Assembly (NCBI RefSeq): GCF_015832195.1
Contig: NC_052027.1
Span: 5,534,649-5,598,648 of the forward strand
Direction of reading: 5' to 3'
DNA from: Motacilla alba alba
Taxonomy: Eukaryota; Chordata; Aves; Passeriformes; Motacillidae
DNA: 64,000 nucleotides
The position numbers and the translations under genes were made by a program. Shown one piece after another: positions 38,621-48,937 of the stretch. Each line of letters begins with the position of its first letter. The first letter of the stretch is position 1. The notes below the pieces were generated by a model that ran no database searches, had not been told where the DNA came from, and saw nothing but the letters and a program-made list of their open reading frames with translations.

Positions 38621-41600
38621 AACCAGAAGATTTGGAAATGGTAAGGAATATTTTTTCTTTAGTGCATCCCACATTGTTTCACAAGAAACAAAAAAGCCAT
38701 AGACAGGGAAGGACAAGCACTCTCTGGCAGTTACAGACTTTAATGGCAGTGGGTGTGGAGCTCTGCCTCTAATTTCTGAGAAGTGCCCTGAAGGAGGGAG
38801 AGTCTTCTGCCATCGAGTGAAGAGTGCCTTGATTGCAATCAGCACACAGCCCTGGTAAGCTGAAAATATTTCTTTCTGGCCAAGTAGGTTTGGAAAACAG
38901 AGGGATTTCTGAGTGAGTTTTAAGGCCTCTTACTCAAAACCATCCATATTCATGTTTGTGTGTGTGTAAAGAGCATAAAATGTCCTGTCACTCTGCAGTG
39001 GTGATGAAAGGAGGAAATGCATCCCTTTATGCACCTGAGATGCAATACTGAGGTGGTTTTTCACACTGTGATAGAAGGGAGAGGAAAACATGTTCTGAGT
39101 ACATCAGGCCTTTTACTTTTCCAAAATTCCCCTGCCCAGGATTCCTGAGGCTGCAGAGTGCCCAGGGAGCCCTTTGGTTAGGGGGATGCTCCTTTTGTAT
39201 TTCAGGAGAAAGCAGAGCCTTCCCCTCCCTCATTCTCACGCTGCACTGCACGTGCTGGATGGATTCTGCTGGAAGTTTAAATACCCTAGAATGGATTTTA
39301 GAAACAAATTGTGAAAATTTTCTTTGGATGGCGCAGCACCAGTCAACACCTTCAGAGACTGAGTAAAAAGTTTAATATGGATGAAGGAGACTGATGGATG
39401 TTGCTTAGAAGCAGAAAAGTTTCATTACATAAAATCTCATTGTTTATCAGCTCTAGGCAATGCTGTTTCACTTTTTGTCATAGCAAAAAAAAAAAAACTT
39501 TTCCTGTCTTTCACAGCTGGGAAAAAGTTTATCTGTCAGATCTGTGAGACTTCTCAACTGTTGTAGCTGCTGCTTTTAAAGTGAAGATATTGCAAAAGCC
39601 ATTAGTTTTTCCTGTGAACAAGATGTTTCTGTTGTGATATTTGAAACTGTTATAAAAGAAACATGAAGAGCAACTTGGTCATTTTAAACTGCAGTCTGCT
39701 GGGTCTGCCACTGTGTTTGCTTGGCCTTTCTCCTGTAATTTTGGTAATTCTGTGATTGTACAGAAGAGTGAGAGCCCTGCAGAGGTGCCTGTGACCTTTC
39801 AGTCATTTACTGCTCCACCCACAGCGATCAAAGCTGAATCTTCAGTGTCAAACACAGACCTAAATGCAAGCATCTTTGGGTTACCATCTCCCCAGGACTG
39901 CTCACTCTTCACTACAGCTGTAATAATGTTTCTCCTAGACTGGCTGCTAACTCTGGAAATGGCAGTACCACGTTTTCTTTAGGAAGCTCTCTCCCAGAAT
40001 AATACAGCAAACTCCCACTTTTGCATAATCTTTATCTCAATTTTTTTTTTAATTTCTCCTCTTATTTCTCATATTCATCCTAAACAAAGAGCTGTGGTGT
40101 TTATAACCTTCAGATGTTGTATTTTGGAACTGTTAGCAAGTCACTGCTGTTTTCTCTGCCTCCTTGATCACCTAACTAAGCAATACATGTATGTTTGGTC
40201 CTTTTAATCTTTCCTCAGAAATCAATCCCTCTGGATCCCTTATCATCTTCATTGTTCTTTGAACTCACACCAGGTTATTTAAACTTATAAGGATTTTGAA
40301 TTAATAATGAGTACTGTGGAAGTAATAAGACTACCCAAGACTTTTTAAAATATCACTGATTACATTTTACAGTTCAAAAGGAGAAAAAGGAACAAGCACT
40401 CTTTTGAGTCTCCGTTTTGAACATTTTCCCAGCAGAAGGTTTGCGATTATTCCCATAAATCTAACAGATTTGTGACCTGCACTTTAAAGACTCTTTGCCC
40501 ACATGCACTGTACTACAAGTGTCTTGATGACTACAGTTTTAATCAGTCAAATCTGTCTTGATTTAGTAGGATTCTGTGGACAAATCTTTGTTCTCAGTTG
40601 TATAATAATTACAAGCCGTTTTACCAGTGGATAAAGAAAGGATTACTCTCCTCTTTGAAAATGGTAACTTTATAATTACATATGTTTGCTTGCCTTATCA
40701 GTGAAGAACTCACCAGCTGAGACACAGGATTATTCTTTAAAAAGCTTATGGACAAATGGAGAAACCACATATTCCAGATTTCATCTTCTACAGATAGAAA
40801 AGTAACTGCTGCTGGGTTTATGCAGGATTTTTTTCCCTTTAAAATGTAATACACTTCACTTAAGTTTTGTGAAAACTGACTAGGAGTGCTGAAGGGAAGC
40901 CAAGCCTTGCTTCTCATTTATGTAGCTCAGAGTTAGATGAAAAGAGGGAAGAATAAAAAAGAATTGTGAATTAGGGATCTACTTCCTATGCTGGAAATTT
41001 TACATCCTCTCTCTTTCAAAAAATGAATTCTCTCCTTCTCTGGTCATAGGGCAAGAAGGACTTGGAGGAATCATAGCTACTTAATATGTTGAAATTCAGA
41101 TAGAAACAAGTTGCTTTTTATTCACATGTGTGAATGCAAAATTTTTTATATTCTTCATTCCTGTGATCAGTGACCTTGTGTGTTCTTCAGAATCTGAAAT
41201 ATTCTGGTATCTTCAGAAATCTTTTACACACAAGTTAAACTTTGCTCCAGCTTGTGTATATTGTTTGCAGGTATAGTTTATTATGTGTGCCTGATTTTTT
41301 TTGATTTTTAGTATCCCAAATTGCCTGTCAAGAGAGAAGAATGGGATATTGCAAAGTCACAGCTTCATTCAGATCAGCCTACTCAGGCAGCTTGGGTTTA
41401 AACATTCAGCACAAATTTAAATGTGCCCTTCCCTGTTAGGATGCAAACATGAGGCAGAGGGAGAGATTAAAATATTCTTTGGGGAAAGTTTAAGGTCGGA
41501 AAGGGCAAATGGAGTGGGCAGAATAGAGTTTAAATGTCTTTTACAGGTAGGCAGTGGAAGTTGGTTTATTCTTGACGGCAGAGCCAACAGGTGTGAGATG

Positions 41601-41897
41601 TGTGAGCCACCAAAACTTTGTATGTTCTCTACCTAAAGGTCACTCATTAAAGCTTGGCACCAGCCAAACCTCAAATCAAATGTTGTTGAAGAAAGTGAAC
41701 TAGTGATGAACTTCAGCCCTGATTCTCCAGTACCTGTCTTTGGGAGCTGAGAGGCCCCAGTTTTCCAGGCTGTGGGAAGACAGGAGTGCATTGCCTGGAT
41801 CCCTGCTGGGGGAGATGTGGCTCAGTGCCCTCAGCAGTGCAGCATGGCAAAGCTGGACCCTTGCTAGGGATCCTGTAACACGGGCACAACCTGCTCC

Positions 41898-42167
41898 TGT
41901 CACTAATAATAATTGACATTCTGCATATTGTGACTTTTTTTGTCATAGCACAATGGTTTGGGTAGATGAGAATTTTTTTTTGTATTATTCATCTATTTGT
42001 TAGCACATAGCAAATGTATATAACTGTGCTCATGTCACTAATAATAACTGATATTCTGCTTATTGTGACTTTTTTTGTCACAGCACAATGGTTTGGGTAG
42101 ATGAGAATATTTTTTTGTATTATTCATCTATTTGTTAGCACATAACAAATGTATACAACAGTGTCTT
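41898..42167 (+). repeat. 135-bp tandem duplication (two copies)
   Basis: Copy 1 (41898-42032) and copy 2 (42033-42167) begin TGTCACTAATAATAA and share long blocks such as CACAATGGTTTGGGTAGATG and CATCTATTTGTTAGCACATA. They differ at several scattered single bases and a T/A in the poly(T) run. Each copy holds a TGTGAC / T7 / GTCAYA hairpin, perfect in copy 2. The divergence suggests an older event than the 77-bp duplication at 6.8 kb. Confidence 0.93.
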
Positions 42168-42713
42168 ATCCCTTATAGCTTATTTACCTGAAAAGCCAGA
42201 AAGGACACTGCAGAATCCTGCATCCTCTCTAAGCATCAGCATTAAGCAGTGACCATTTAGCCTGTTCCTTTATGGCAGGCCAAGTGAGTAGGGGAACATA
42301 ATCCAAATCCTGCATGTGTGGAGTATGACTGGGTGTGTTTTACTGGTTTGATTTTCATTCAGGCTCTCACAGTGAGTGCTGGTGTAACCTTACCACTGGC
42401 AGAGACATGCTTAGACAGAACATTTATTATTAGGATTTTTTTGGTGATGAGTTGAGTACATTTGCTTTGCTACTGGTAGCAGAGATTTCAGGTCCACACA
42501 AGTGTAAATGTGAGATTGCATTTACACAGGCTGAGAGGTTGTTCCAGAAGCCAGGTTTCCAGCAGGAGGATGTTTAGATCACAAAGCCTGAAGGTGCATG
42601 CTGATAAAATTACATCTTTCCAGGTTTTCTGTGGAGTGTTGTTGACAGTAATATATGTCAGAAGACAAAAACTTCTAATTAGAAAGCCATTCTCTTCATA
42701 GAATCCAGTTAAA

Positions 42714-42792
42714 AGAAAAAAAAAAACAACAAAACAAACACACAGACACAAAACCCCCAAACAATAAAACCCAGCAACAACAAAAGCCCCAC
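42714..42792. repeat. A/C-rich low-complexity tract
   Basis: The tract has runs of A with interspersed C (AACAACAAAACAAAC type) and almost no T or G over about 75 nt. It is the same class as the tract near 3.5 kb. Confidence 0.85.
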
Positions 42793-43255
42793 AGCCTCCA
42801 GCCCTGTGAATTTTCACCTTTTCTCAGCTGGCTGCAGGGTAGGGGAAGGGCAGATTATTCTGATATCCCTGGGTATGGGATTCTGTTCACAGTTCTCTGA
42901 CACCATCCAGTGGCAGGAGGTTAATGCTGGAAGAGTGGGATTCTTTATTTGTTTATTTTAACATCTGTTGCAACAAGACAGTATTCTTTGTAGATTCCTA
43001 AATGTTTCCAGTGGTTTTGGAATGTTTCATTTTAAATCTTATACCTCTGCTTTTAGCAGGCTCATTATAATTTCCATATTCTCCACATAGCTAAAATACT
43101 TGATTACAATGAGATAAAAGGCTATCACAAAAAAAAGGAGAATTATAGCAAAGGAAGTGCTTGCTGAAAAGTGTGGTTAGTTGTATGGCCTGCCTATAAA
43201 AGTGTTTTATTTAAGAAATACAGAATGTACTCGTACACTTTTGTCTGCAGTGAGA

Positions 43256-43305
43256 TTTTTTTTTTCAGCTTTCATCATTTTTTTTTTCAGCTTTCATCAT
43301 TTCAT
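43256..43305. repeat. 22-bp tandem repeat, two copies
   Basis: The unit T(9-10)CAGCTTTCATCAT is present twice head to tail (period 22). It is a simple slippage duplication. Confidence 0.85.
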
Positions 43306-44824
43306 TTCCCTGCATAAACTCCCCCTCCCTTCTCAGGGGCCTGTGTTTTGTATTGATTTTGTAATGCATGTTAGACAAGTGGTGTGGAGAGCAATCAATG
43401 CAGTGCAGAACAGATCCAATGCATTGTTCCCTCTCTGACCCGTTAGTAAATTAATATTGGCCACTTAGTGGAGAACAAAAGTCACTTTTAAATACATGGC
43501 TATCACAAAAACCACAATATTTTTTTTTCTGTGTGGGAAAATTTCCAGGAAAATATCCCTCTTTCCATTTTTTTCTCCTCATAACACTTTGTCTTGTAGG
43601 ATCCTATTTGAGAGATCAGTACATTCTTGACTGTTTAAAATGTTTATCCCTTGTATCTAAATAAAAGGCAAAACCTTTAAAGTATGTTGGGAATCACTGT
43701 ACAAATATGAGGGACTCCAAAGAGAAGAGAACCTTGGGAATGGCTCTTGCCTCCCCTGTGCAGAGCTGGGCTGACAAGTAGCAGCCTCCACATTATATTA
43801 TATAGGATACTTGAACAAAAATCTAATGTTATGCTCTTTTTTGCCCATAATATTATTTTTTTTTCTCTGTAGAAAAAGTTCTGTACAGTTCTGGGTGTTA
43901 CTAAGCAACCAAATCCCCCTTCTGTCAAAGATTTCAGATGCCTTTGACCTTCCTACACAAACCCTGCAGCGTGTCCTCTGCACAGCCATGGGAAGCATGA
44001 CCTGTTCTGCCAGTGCCTTTGCAGAGGGAGCAGATGGGTCCCACATTCCTCTTCCTGATCCTGCCTCTCCCATCACAAAGTGCTGTGACAGGGATGGCTT
44101 TGGTCCCTTTCAACTCCAGGAGTGGCAATCCTGACTTGAGCACGCTGATGAAACAGGCTTTTGAAATGCTCTGCTTCTGTGGTACCATTTCAGATGTTTT
44201 ATGAAGTCTATAAAAAAAAAAGTTAAATCGTCCTTTAAAATGAGCATTTTGGAAGTTGCACAGTAAAGAGAATGTTTCTTGCTTGGTTAATAATTAAGGG
44301 TATAATTAGTGTATAGCTCCAAATATAATTAAAATTCATTTTGCTAGGTCGAGGAATTACAAAGTAATTAAGCATTTTGGCGTGGCAAATGAACAAGGAA
44401 CATGACATGGAGGAGGATAGAAATGATTCTAAAGAGACCCAGCTCAGGGTGTTTGTGCTTGTGACCAGTGTGTGACCCCAAAGTGTGGATTCTGCTTCCT
44501 CAGTTGGATGTCTGACTGCAGGTTCTTCTGTGGTGCAGAGAATAGCAGTGATCAAAAGTGTCACTGGGCTTTGCTGCAGAGAGCTCTGGAAAATTCAGAT
44601 TTTCTGTTAGTCTCAGTTTTCCAAAAAGAATGAGATAGAGTAAATGGGAAGATGATGCTCTTGTCGTTTAGACAAGGAAAGTGGGGAAAATGTATTTTCC
44701 TGAAATATATTTTTCAGCTTTGGCATTTTTCCTTTCCTTTGTGTTAGTCTGATGACCGAAGTTGAGCTTTTTCCACACAAACTGGAGCCCTTGTGCTGTG
44801 TAATCATGTTTTCTCCCTGAGGTG

Positions 44825-44941
44825 GGGTGGACATGGCACTCAGGGACATGGTTTACTGGTAGACTTGGCAGTGCTGGGTTTCCAGTCATACTCGAAGATC
44901 TTAAGGGTCTTTTCCAGCCTAAATGTTGCTGTGATTATAAT
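44825..44941 (+). mobile_element. CR1-type 3'-tail fragment, + strand
   Basis: The order GGACATGGCACTCAGGGACA, TGGTTTACTGGTAGACTTGG, CAGTGCTGGGTT, then GATCTTAAGGGTCTTTTCCA, GCCTAAATG and a decayed TGCTGTGATTAT terminal repeat is typical of the 3' end of a bird CR1 subfamily different from the copies at 17.9 and 25.8 kb. About 115 bp remain. Confidence 0.85.
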
Positions 44942-45513
44942 AATTTAGTGCAGCAGCAGAGGAGGGATTGGTGTCATGCTGAATTACTTCAGGGACCTTT
45001 GTATTCCCTGTTTTTAGTAAAAATGCAACAGCATGTTCAGGAGCAGCTTAAACCTGGTTAAATATTCAGGATTACCCAAACCTTTGCCTTTCAACAGCTC
45101 ATTTGGCAGCTTTCAGTTATCACAGGTGAATTTTAGTTATTGTTGACTCACTGATTAGCTGTAGCTGATTGTGATTAACAAATGCCTTTAAAAGAGCCTG
45201 CCACATGGTCCATTACCCAGAGCTCTTGCTGGATGTTCCTGCTGGCTCTGGGGGATGCTGCACTGACCCTCTCATCTTCACCAAGCCCCTGTTGTGCACA
45301 CAAGTGCCTCTTTCAGATTGCATTGTCTGTCACAATTGTCACTGGAATTAGGAGCTCCTTCTTCTCGGCTCAGCCTAAGGCACTCGTTTGATTTGTTGCT
45401 AAACTGAAATGATGTGTAGTTTGAGGCATTACCTGATTTTTCAGAAGCATGCTAGGAGATGTTCATTTATTCGTTAGTATTAATTACTAATTATAGTCAG
45501 TATTCTTTTTTAG

Positions 45514-45629
45514 GAACAAATGTCCACGAAGCCCAGCGGATTCTGAGTGAGAGTGGACTCCCCATCACATCTGCCAATGACCTTGAGGATGCAGCAAAGA
45601 AGGCAGTGGCAAGTGTGGCCAAAAAATAA
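45514..45629 (+). CDS. SUCLG2: SUCLG2 last coding exon and stop codon
   Basis: This terminal coding exon completes the split Gly codon and encodes 37 further residues, from Thr-Asn-Val-His to the C-terminus SVAKK, followed by TAA at 45627-45629. It forms the last helical part of the CoA-ligase domain (GLPITSANDLEDAAKKAV). The acceptor has a T-rich tract ending in TAG at 45511-45513. The ending AAKKAVASVAKK is characteristic of SUCLG2; the ATP-specific paralog SUCLA2 has a different and longer tail. With the two upstream exons the window encodes 126 C-terminal residues. The ATP-grasp domain, mitochondrial targeting peptide and promoter lie upstream of the window. No frameshift or premature stop is seen in any of the three exons, so this is a functional gene copy rather than a pseudogene. 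Confidence 0.97.
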
Positions 45630-46550
45630 CACCTTGAAGGTTATTCTCGTGGAAAACTTGTGTTTCGCAAGGTATCATTCCTGCTGTTGTTCCAGAGGAT
45701 TAATGGAGTTCTCCCAAGCAGAGATCAGGCTTGGGGGACTTAACTGGAGATACCTGGCCAACCCAGGCCATAGCTTGCACGTTGGGCTTCAGAAATTTTG
45801 CAGCTACAATCTTCAAAAGTTTGTATGTGTTCGTCTAATTTTGATAATTTTGTTAGTCACAACTGTAATCAGTAATACTTCACTCCCTAAAGTTCTTTTT
45901 TGTCTCTCCTTCCAAAATTGTCACTGTTAAACTCATGATGAGACAAAATAAGTAATAATTGACTTCTGTCAACAGAATTGTTCTTTAATCAAACACTTTT
46001 AGGTCACCTATTTCACGATATTTTCTTTTGTGTTTTTATATTGTAAAGAGTCACCAAACTAACTGTGGCTTTATATTTTTTATGGACTTTTGCAATAATG
46101 TAAAAAGCTGTGCTTACAATCCTATTTTTTATTCAAATGAATGATGTTTATTTACTTTTTTTGGAAATCACTGGCTTTGCCTTAAGAGGATTCTCTTTTG
46201 TTGATGCCAATGGATACCTCACAACAGGAGAAGGGACTGAGTAGCTGGTAGTGAAAGGAACTCCCACTCTTACCGTGCCTATAAACCACTAAAATGTGAT
46301 TCATTTCTTTTCTGCTTTTTGGAAATGCCCTGCTGTATTTCCAGGTGTAGCAATGCCATCCAGGGGGCTCCAGGAGGATGTTTCTGCCACTAAGGAAATG
46401 GCTGCTAACTTTTTAAAATAACCTCTTTGGTGAGAATGTCACTGCTGTGAGGTTTTAAAGAAAGATGAGAAGCTGAAGCAGTTTTCTCTCAGGAGCATGG
46501 AGAATTCTTCAGCTGATTTGACTTCCAACAACCATTTCTAATTTATTGGG

Positions 46551-46556
46551 AATAAA
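46551..46556 (+). terminator. Candidate proximal poly(A) signal AATAAA of SUCLG2
   Basis: A canonical AATAAA lies about 0.92 kb after the SUCLG2 stop. It is followed within about 20-40 nt by T-rich sequence, which is compatible with a cleavage site. It is the first AATAAA hexamer I found after the stop codon. Confidence 0.5.
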
Positions 46557-46813
46557 ACACAAATGAACTTTTCGATTTTTAAAGTATTTGACTTCTCAGG
46601 CATCAGTAAAAGTATGTATAAGAAAAAAAAACCCTAAGTTTCAGTATTCAGATATTGACCAAGATTCATTTTGATTATATACTCTTTTGTAGCAGTCAAA
46701 ATTCAAGCTGTTAGTTACACAAATCATTCATTCAGGGAACAGAGGGCAATACTAAAGATCTTGTGTAACTAAAGAACTTTGTACAAATCTCACTCTGCCC
46801 AGGAATTATGTGC

Positions 46814-46840
46814 TATTATTATTATTATTATCATTATCAT
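46814..46840 (+). repeat. ATT/ATC trinucleotide microsatellite in the SUCLG2 3' UTR
   Basis: About six ATT units run into degenerate ATC units and end at the AATAAA at 46842. It is probably length-polymorphic and lies inside or at the edge of the predicted 3' UTR. Confidence 0.85.
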
Positions 46841-46841
46841 C

Positions 46842-47035
46842 AATAAATTTGAACAGTGAACAAATGAGGGGATATTATGATCTGGTCTTGTAAATGGCAG
46901 AAATATAAAAATTTGTGAAATAAATTCCTAATTGTGGTATTTTTGAGCAGCTCTAATCAATACCGCGTTCTGCTTAGAAAAATGTAAATAAATTTTTCTT
47001 GACATTTCCATTAAAACTGTTACATTCAAAATAAA
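46842..47035 (+). terminator. Cluster of distal poly(A) signals of SUCLG2
   Basis: Four AATAAA hexamers occur at 46842-46847, 46919-46924, 46987-46992 and 47030-47035. Such a cluster after a terminal exon is typical of a vertebrate 3' end with heterogeneous cleavage. Which hexamer is used cannot be told from sequence. Confidence 0.55.
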
Positions 47036-47055
47036 TTATCTGCACTAATCTTTGG

Positions 47056-47796
47056 CTCTTGACACAAATGGTGCAGATAGGTTGCTATCATCAATTCCTG
47101 CAGGTTTTTCCTTCTCCATTCCTTTCTCTACATATTGCTCAAGGAAAAAATGTGTGACCATTAGAACAGCAATAAATATGCCTCTAGGTCTGTAGTTATT
47201 GACAGAATGAAGGAGAAGGGTATCCTTAGCAGCTTTCTTGAAGGTGCATAAAAGCCACACTGCTCTGAAGGAAGAAATGTTTACCTCACCACAATAAATA
47301 AGAGTCACACTCTATTTTATATATTTTAATACTGGAAAGTTAAGATTCTGTGGAAGAACTGTTTGTGCAATGTTGTCACACACTGTGTCCCTAACTCTGG
47401 TCTCAAAACCATCCACTGTGAGTACACAATTATTATATTATGCAAAGATTAATACTGTGTACACCATTTTGTCAAATAAATGTAAAAATGAACATGTTTA
47501 TGGAATTTGTCCTTTCTGTAAAATAGAAAAATGTTTAATTTACCTGTGCTCTTCCATCCAGCATTTTGTGACAGGTGAGTGAAATCCAATGCATTGGAAT
47601 TTACTTTCAATTGGGTGATACTGCTTACTCCAACATATTTGCATTTTATCTAAAAATGTAGATAATTTTATCTCTATATCTTTTCTTATATGTAGGCCAA
47701 TGACAGTACATACAAATTTTATTCCTCTTAAGACATATTCAGAACGGAACAGTATAAATTTTAATTTTTCAGATGTAAAATGGAAATTTCCCTAAG
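47056..47796. other. Spacer between the SUCLG2 3' end and the solo LTR
   Basis: AT-rich sequence without a recognised gene or repeat. It holds one more AATAAA at 47475-47480, which could serve an extended SUCLG2 3' UTR. Its last six bases (47791-47796) are the left target-site duplication of the LTR. Confidence 0.6.
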
Positions 47797-47868
47797 TGTG
47801 GGAGGCGGCCTGAAAGAAGAAAGTTTGGGAATGCCTTGGGAGACAACATGTGTGTTATGCAAGCTCCC

Positions 47869-47892
47869 GTGTCAATCACCGTGTCAATCACC
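47869..47892 (+). repeat. 12-bp tandem duplication in the LTR U3
   Basis: GTGTCAATCACC is present twice in direct succession inside the U3 region of the solo LTR. Short duplications in U3 often duplicate factor-binding sites; here each copy carries a TCAAT/ATTGA core. Confidence 0.9.
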
Positions 47893-48039
47893 CACTCCTC
47901 CCTCCCCTGTTCTAGAAGGTTCCTTGGTTCCCTGTTCCCCATTGGTCCCTAGGTTGGAACCACTCCCACTTCCTTTCCCTATTCGTTCGTGTTGTTACCC
48001 CGCCCTAGCTCCACCCCAAGCCCCGCCTACCTCCCTGAG

Positions 48040-48048
48040 TATATATAC
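48040..48048 (+). promoter_or_regulatory. TATA box of the solo LTR
   Basis: TATATATAC lies in otherwise GC-rich U3, preceded by C/G-rich boxes (CCCCGCC type at about 47999 and 48020) and an inverted CCAAT at 47941. Transcription would start about 25-30 nt downstream on the + strand. Activity is inferred, not shown. Confidence 0.75.
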
Positions 48049-48134
48049 CCGGACCCCTGCTAGGGTCAGGGCCTTTTTGCCTCTGCTCCCCTTCAGGGAA
48101 GGTTGTGTCACTGCTCCTCTCTATTTCTGCCCTC

Positions 48135-48140
48135 AATAAA
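48135..48140 (+). terminator. Poly(A) signal of the solo LTR
   Basis: AATAAA about 90 nt after the TATA box marks the R region of the LTR. It could also terminate transcripts reading through from SUCLG2, which lies upstream in the same orientation. Confidence 0.75.
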
Positions 48141-48910
48141 CCTCTCTGGATCAAGCGCAAGGAGCCCTCCTGCTCTTCATTCTGAGGTGAGGCATTTTTA
48201 TATTACGTCATCCAGGCTTGGGCGGAAGGTGGGCTGAGGGTGAAACCAGATGGCACCGTGGAGGAGACACTCCTGGAGCAAGAGGTAGCCTGGCGGCACC
48301 GGCCCAAGGAGGAACACCAACCCTGCACCTAAGCTCTGGTTTGGTATCTTTGAAGGTTTGGTATTCCACAGGCACTGTGCGCTGGCTGTAACCAGAGGCT
48401 CAGTGTGGTGGTGTGGACGGGTTTGTTTTATTTGTATGGATCATTTCTCTTTGTGTGCAAATGTGCAAAGTTGGGTTTGGTCTCCCTGGGAAAGCTGTTT
48501 TTAGTTGTATTTTCCCCACACAAACCAAAGAGCAGCATAAGCAGTGGGTAAGTTCCAGCTAATCCCCTCTGTGAAAGCTTTAAGTGGGATTTAATTAGCC
48601 TTTAACTGTGGAAATTTCAACCTGTATTAATAAAACTCCCTAGGACGGGACACTTTGGAAGGCAAAACAGGAGGGAACTGTTGATGTTGAGATTGTGTTG
48701 CATCTTTAACAAGATACCTTTAAATTCTCCCAGCAAAAGTGCAACAGCTGGGAGTGCTGCAGTAATGTCCTTAAGGAGCACTTACTGTCCTGTTTGTCAG
48801 GGCTGTGCCTGCCTCCATGGGGCAGAGCAGCTGGTGTCATGCAGAATTGCTGATTGGAACAGCAGGGCAGTGCAAATCACTCACCAGAGCAGAGGAGATG
48901 CCAGGCAGGG

Positions 48911-48937
48911 CTGCCTGCCCTGCCCTGCCCTGCCCTC
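48911..48937 (+). repeat. (CTGCC)n microsatellite
   Basis: Five near-perfect CTGCC units in direct succession. Probably length-variable. Confidence 0.85.

Larger units (their letters stand above)
38118..45513 (+). other. Last SUCLG2 intron (about 7.4 kb)
   Basis: The intron runs from gtgagt at 38118 to TAG at 45511-45513. It contains an open continuation of the penultimate exon to 38482, an AATAAA at 38615, a 135-bp tandem duplication near 41.9 kb, an A/C-rich tract near 42.75 kb, a 22-bp repeat near 43.27 kb and a CR1 tail near 44.83 kb. Nothing else was recognised. Confidence 0.93.
45630..47055 (+). other. SUCLG2: SUCLG2 3' untranslated region (3' end approximate)
   Basis: This is AT-rich non-coding sequence directly after the stop codon with no recognised repeat except an ATT microsatellite. 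The 3' limit is inferred. AATAAA occurs at 46551 and again four times between 46842 and 47035, so the message probably ends either near 46.57 kb or near 46.86-47.06 kb. Another AATAAA at 47475 would give a longer form. Only 3'-end or RNA-seq data can choose between them. Confidence 0.7.
47791..48333 (+). mobile_element. Solo LTR of an endogenous retrovirus with 6-bp target-site duplication
   Basis: The element spans 47797-48327 (531 bp), begins TGTGGGAGG and ends CCCTGCA, so it has the canonical TG...CA LTR ends with short imperfect inverted termini. It is flanked on both sides by the identical 6-mer CCTAAG (47791-47796 and 48328-48333). Inside are an ATTGG (inverted CCAAT) element at 47941, C/G-rich boxes, a TATA box near 48040 and AATAAA at 48135, giving a U3-R-U5 layout on the + strand. 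There is no internal gag-pol-env sequence, so this is a solo LTR left by recombination between two LTRs. A 6-bp duplication is usual for alpha/beta-like (class II) retroviruses; class assignment is inference. It is CpG-richer than its surroundings, and the intact duplication suggests a fairly recent insertion. Confidence 0.92.

Noticed and set aside
1149..45629. SUCLA2 (ATP-specific paralog) as identity of the gene
   Set aside because: The C-terminus AAKKAVASVAKK and the wording around NGITKAC...ELKVP match the GTP-specific subunit; SUCLA2 has a different, longer tail.
47780..48139. 119-codon open frame across 47.8-48.1 kb
   Set aside because: It lies over the U3/R region of the solo LTR, is Pro/Ser-rich from C-rich DNA, and spans the TATA box.
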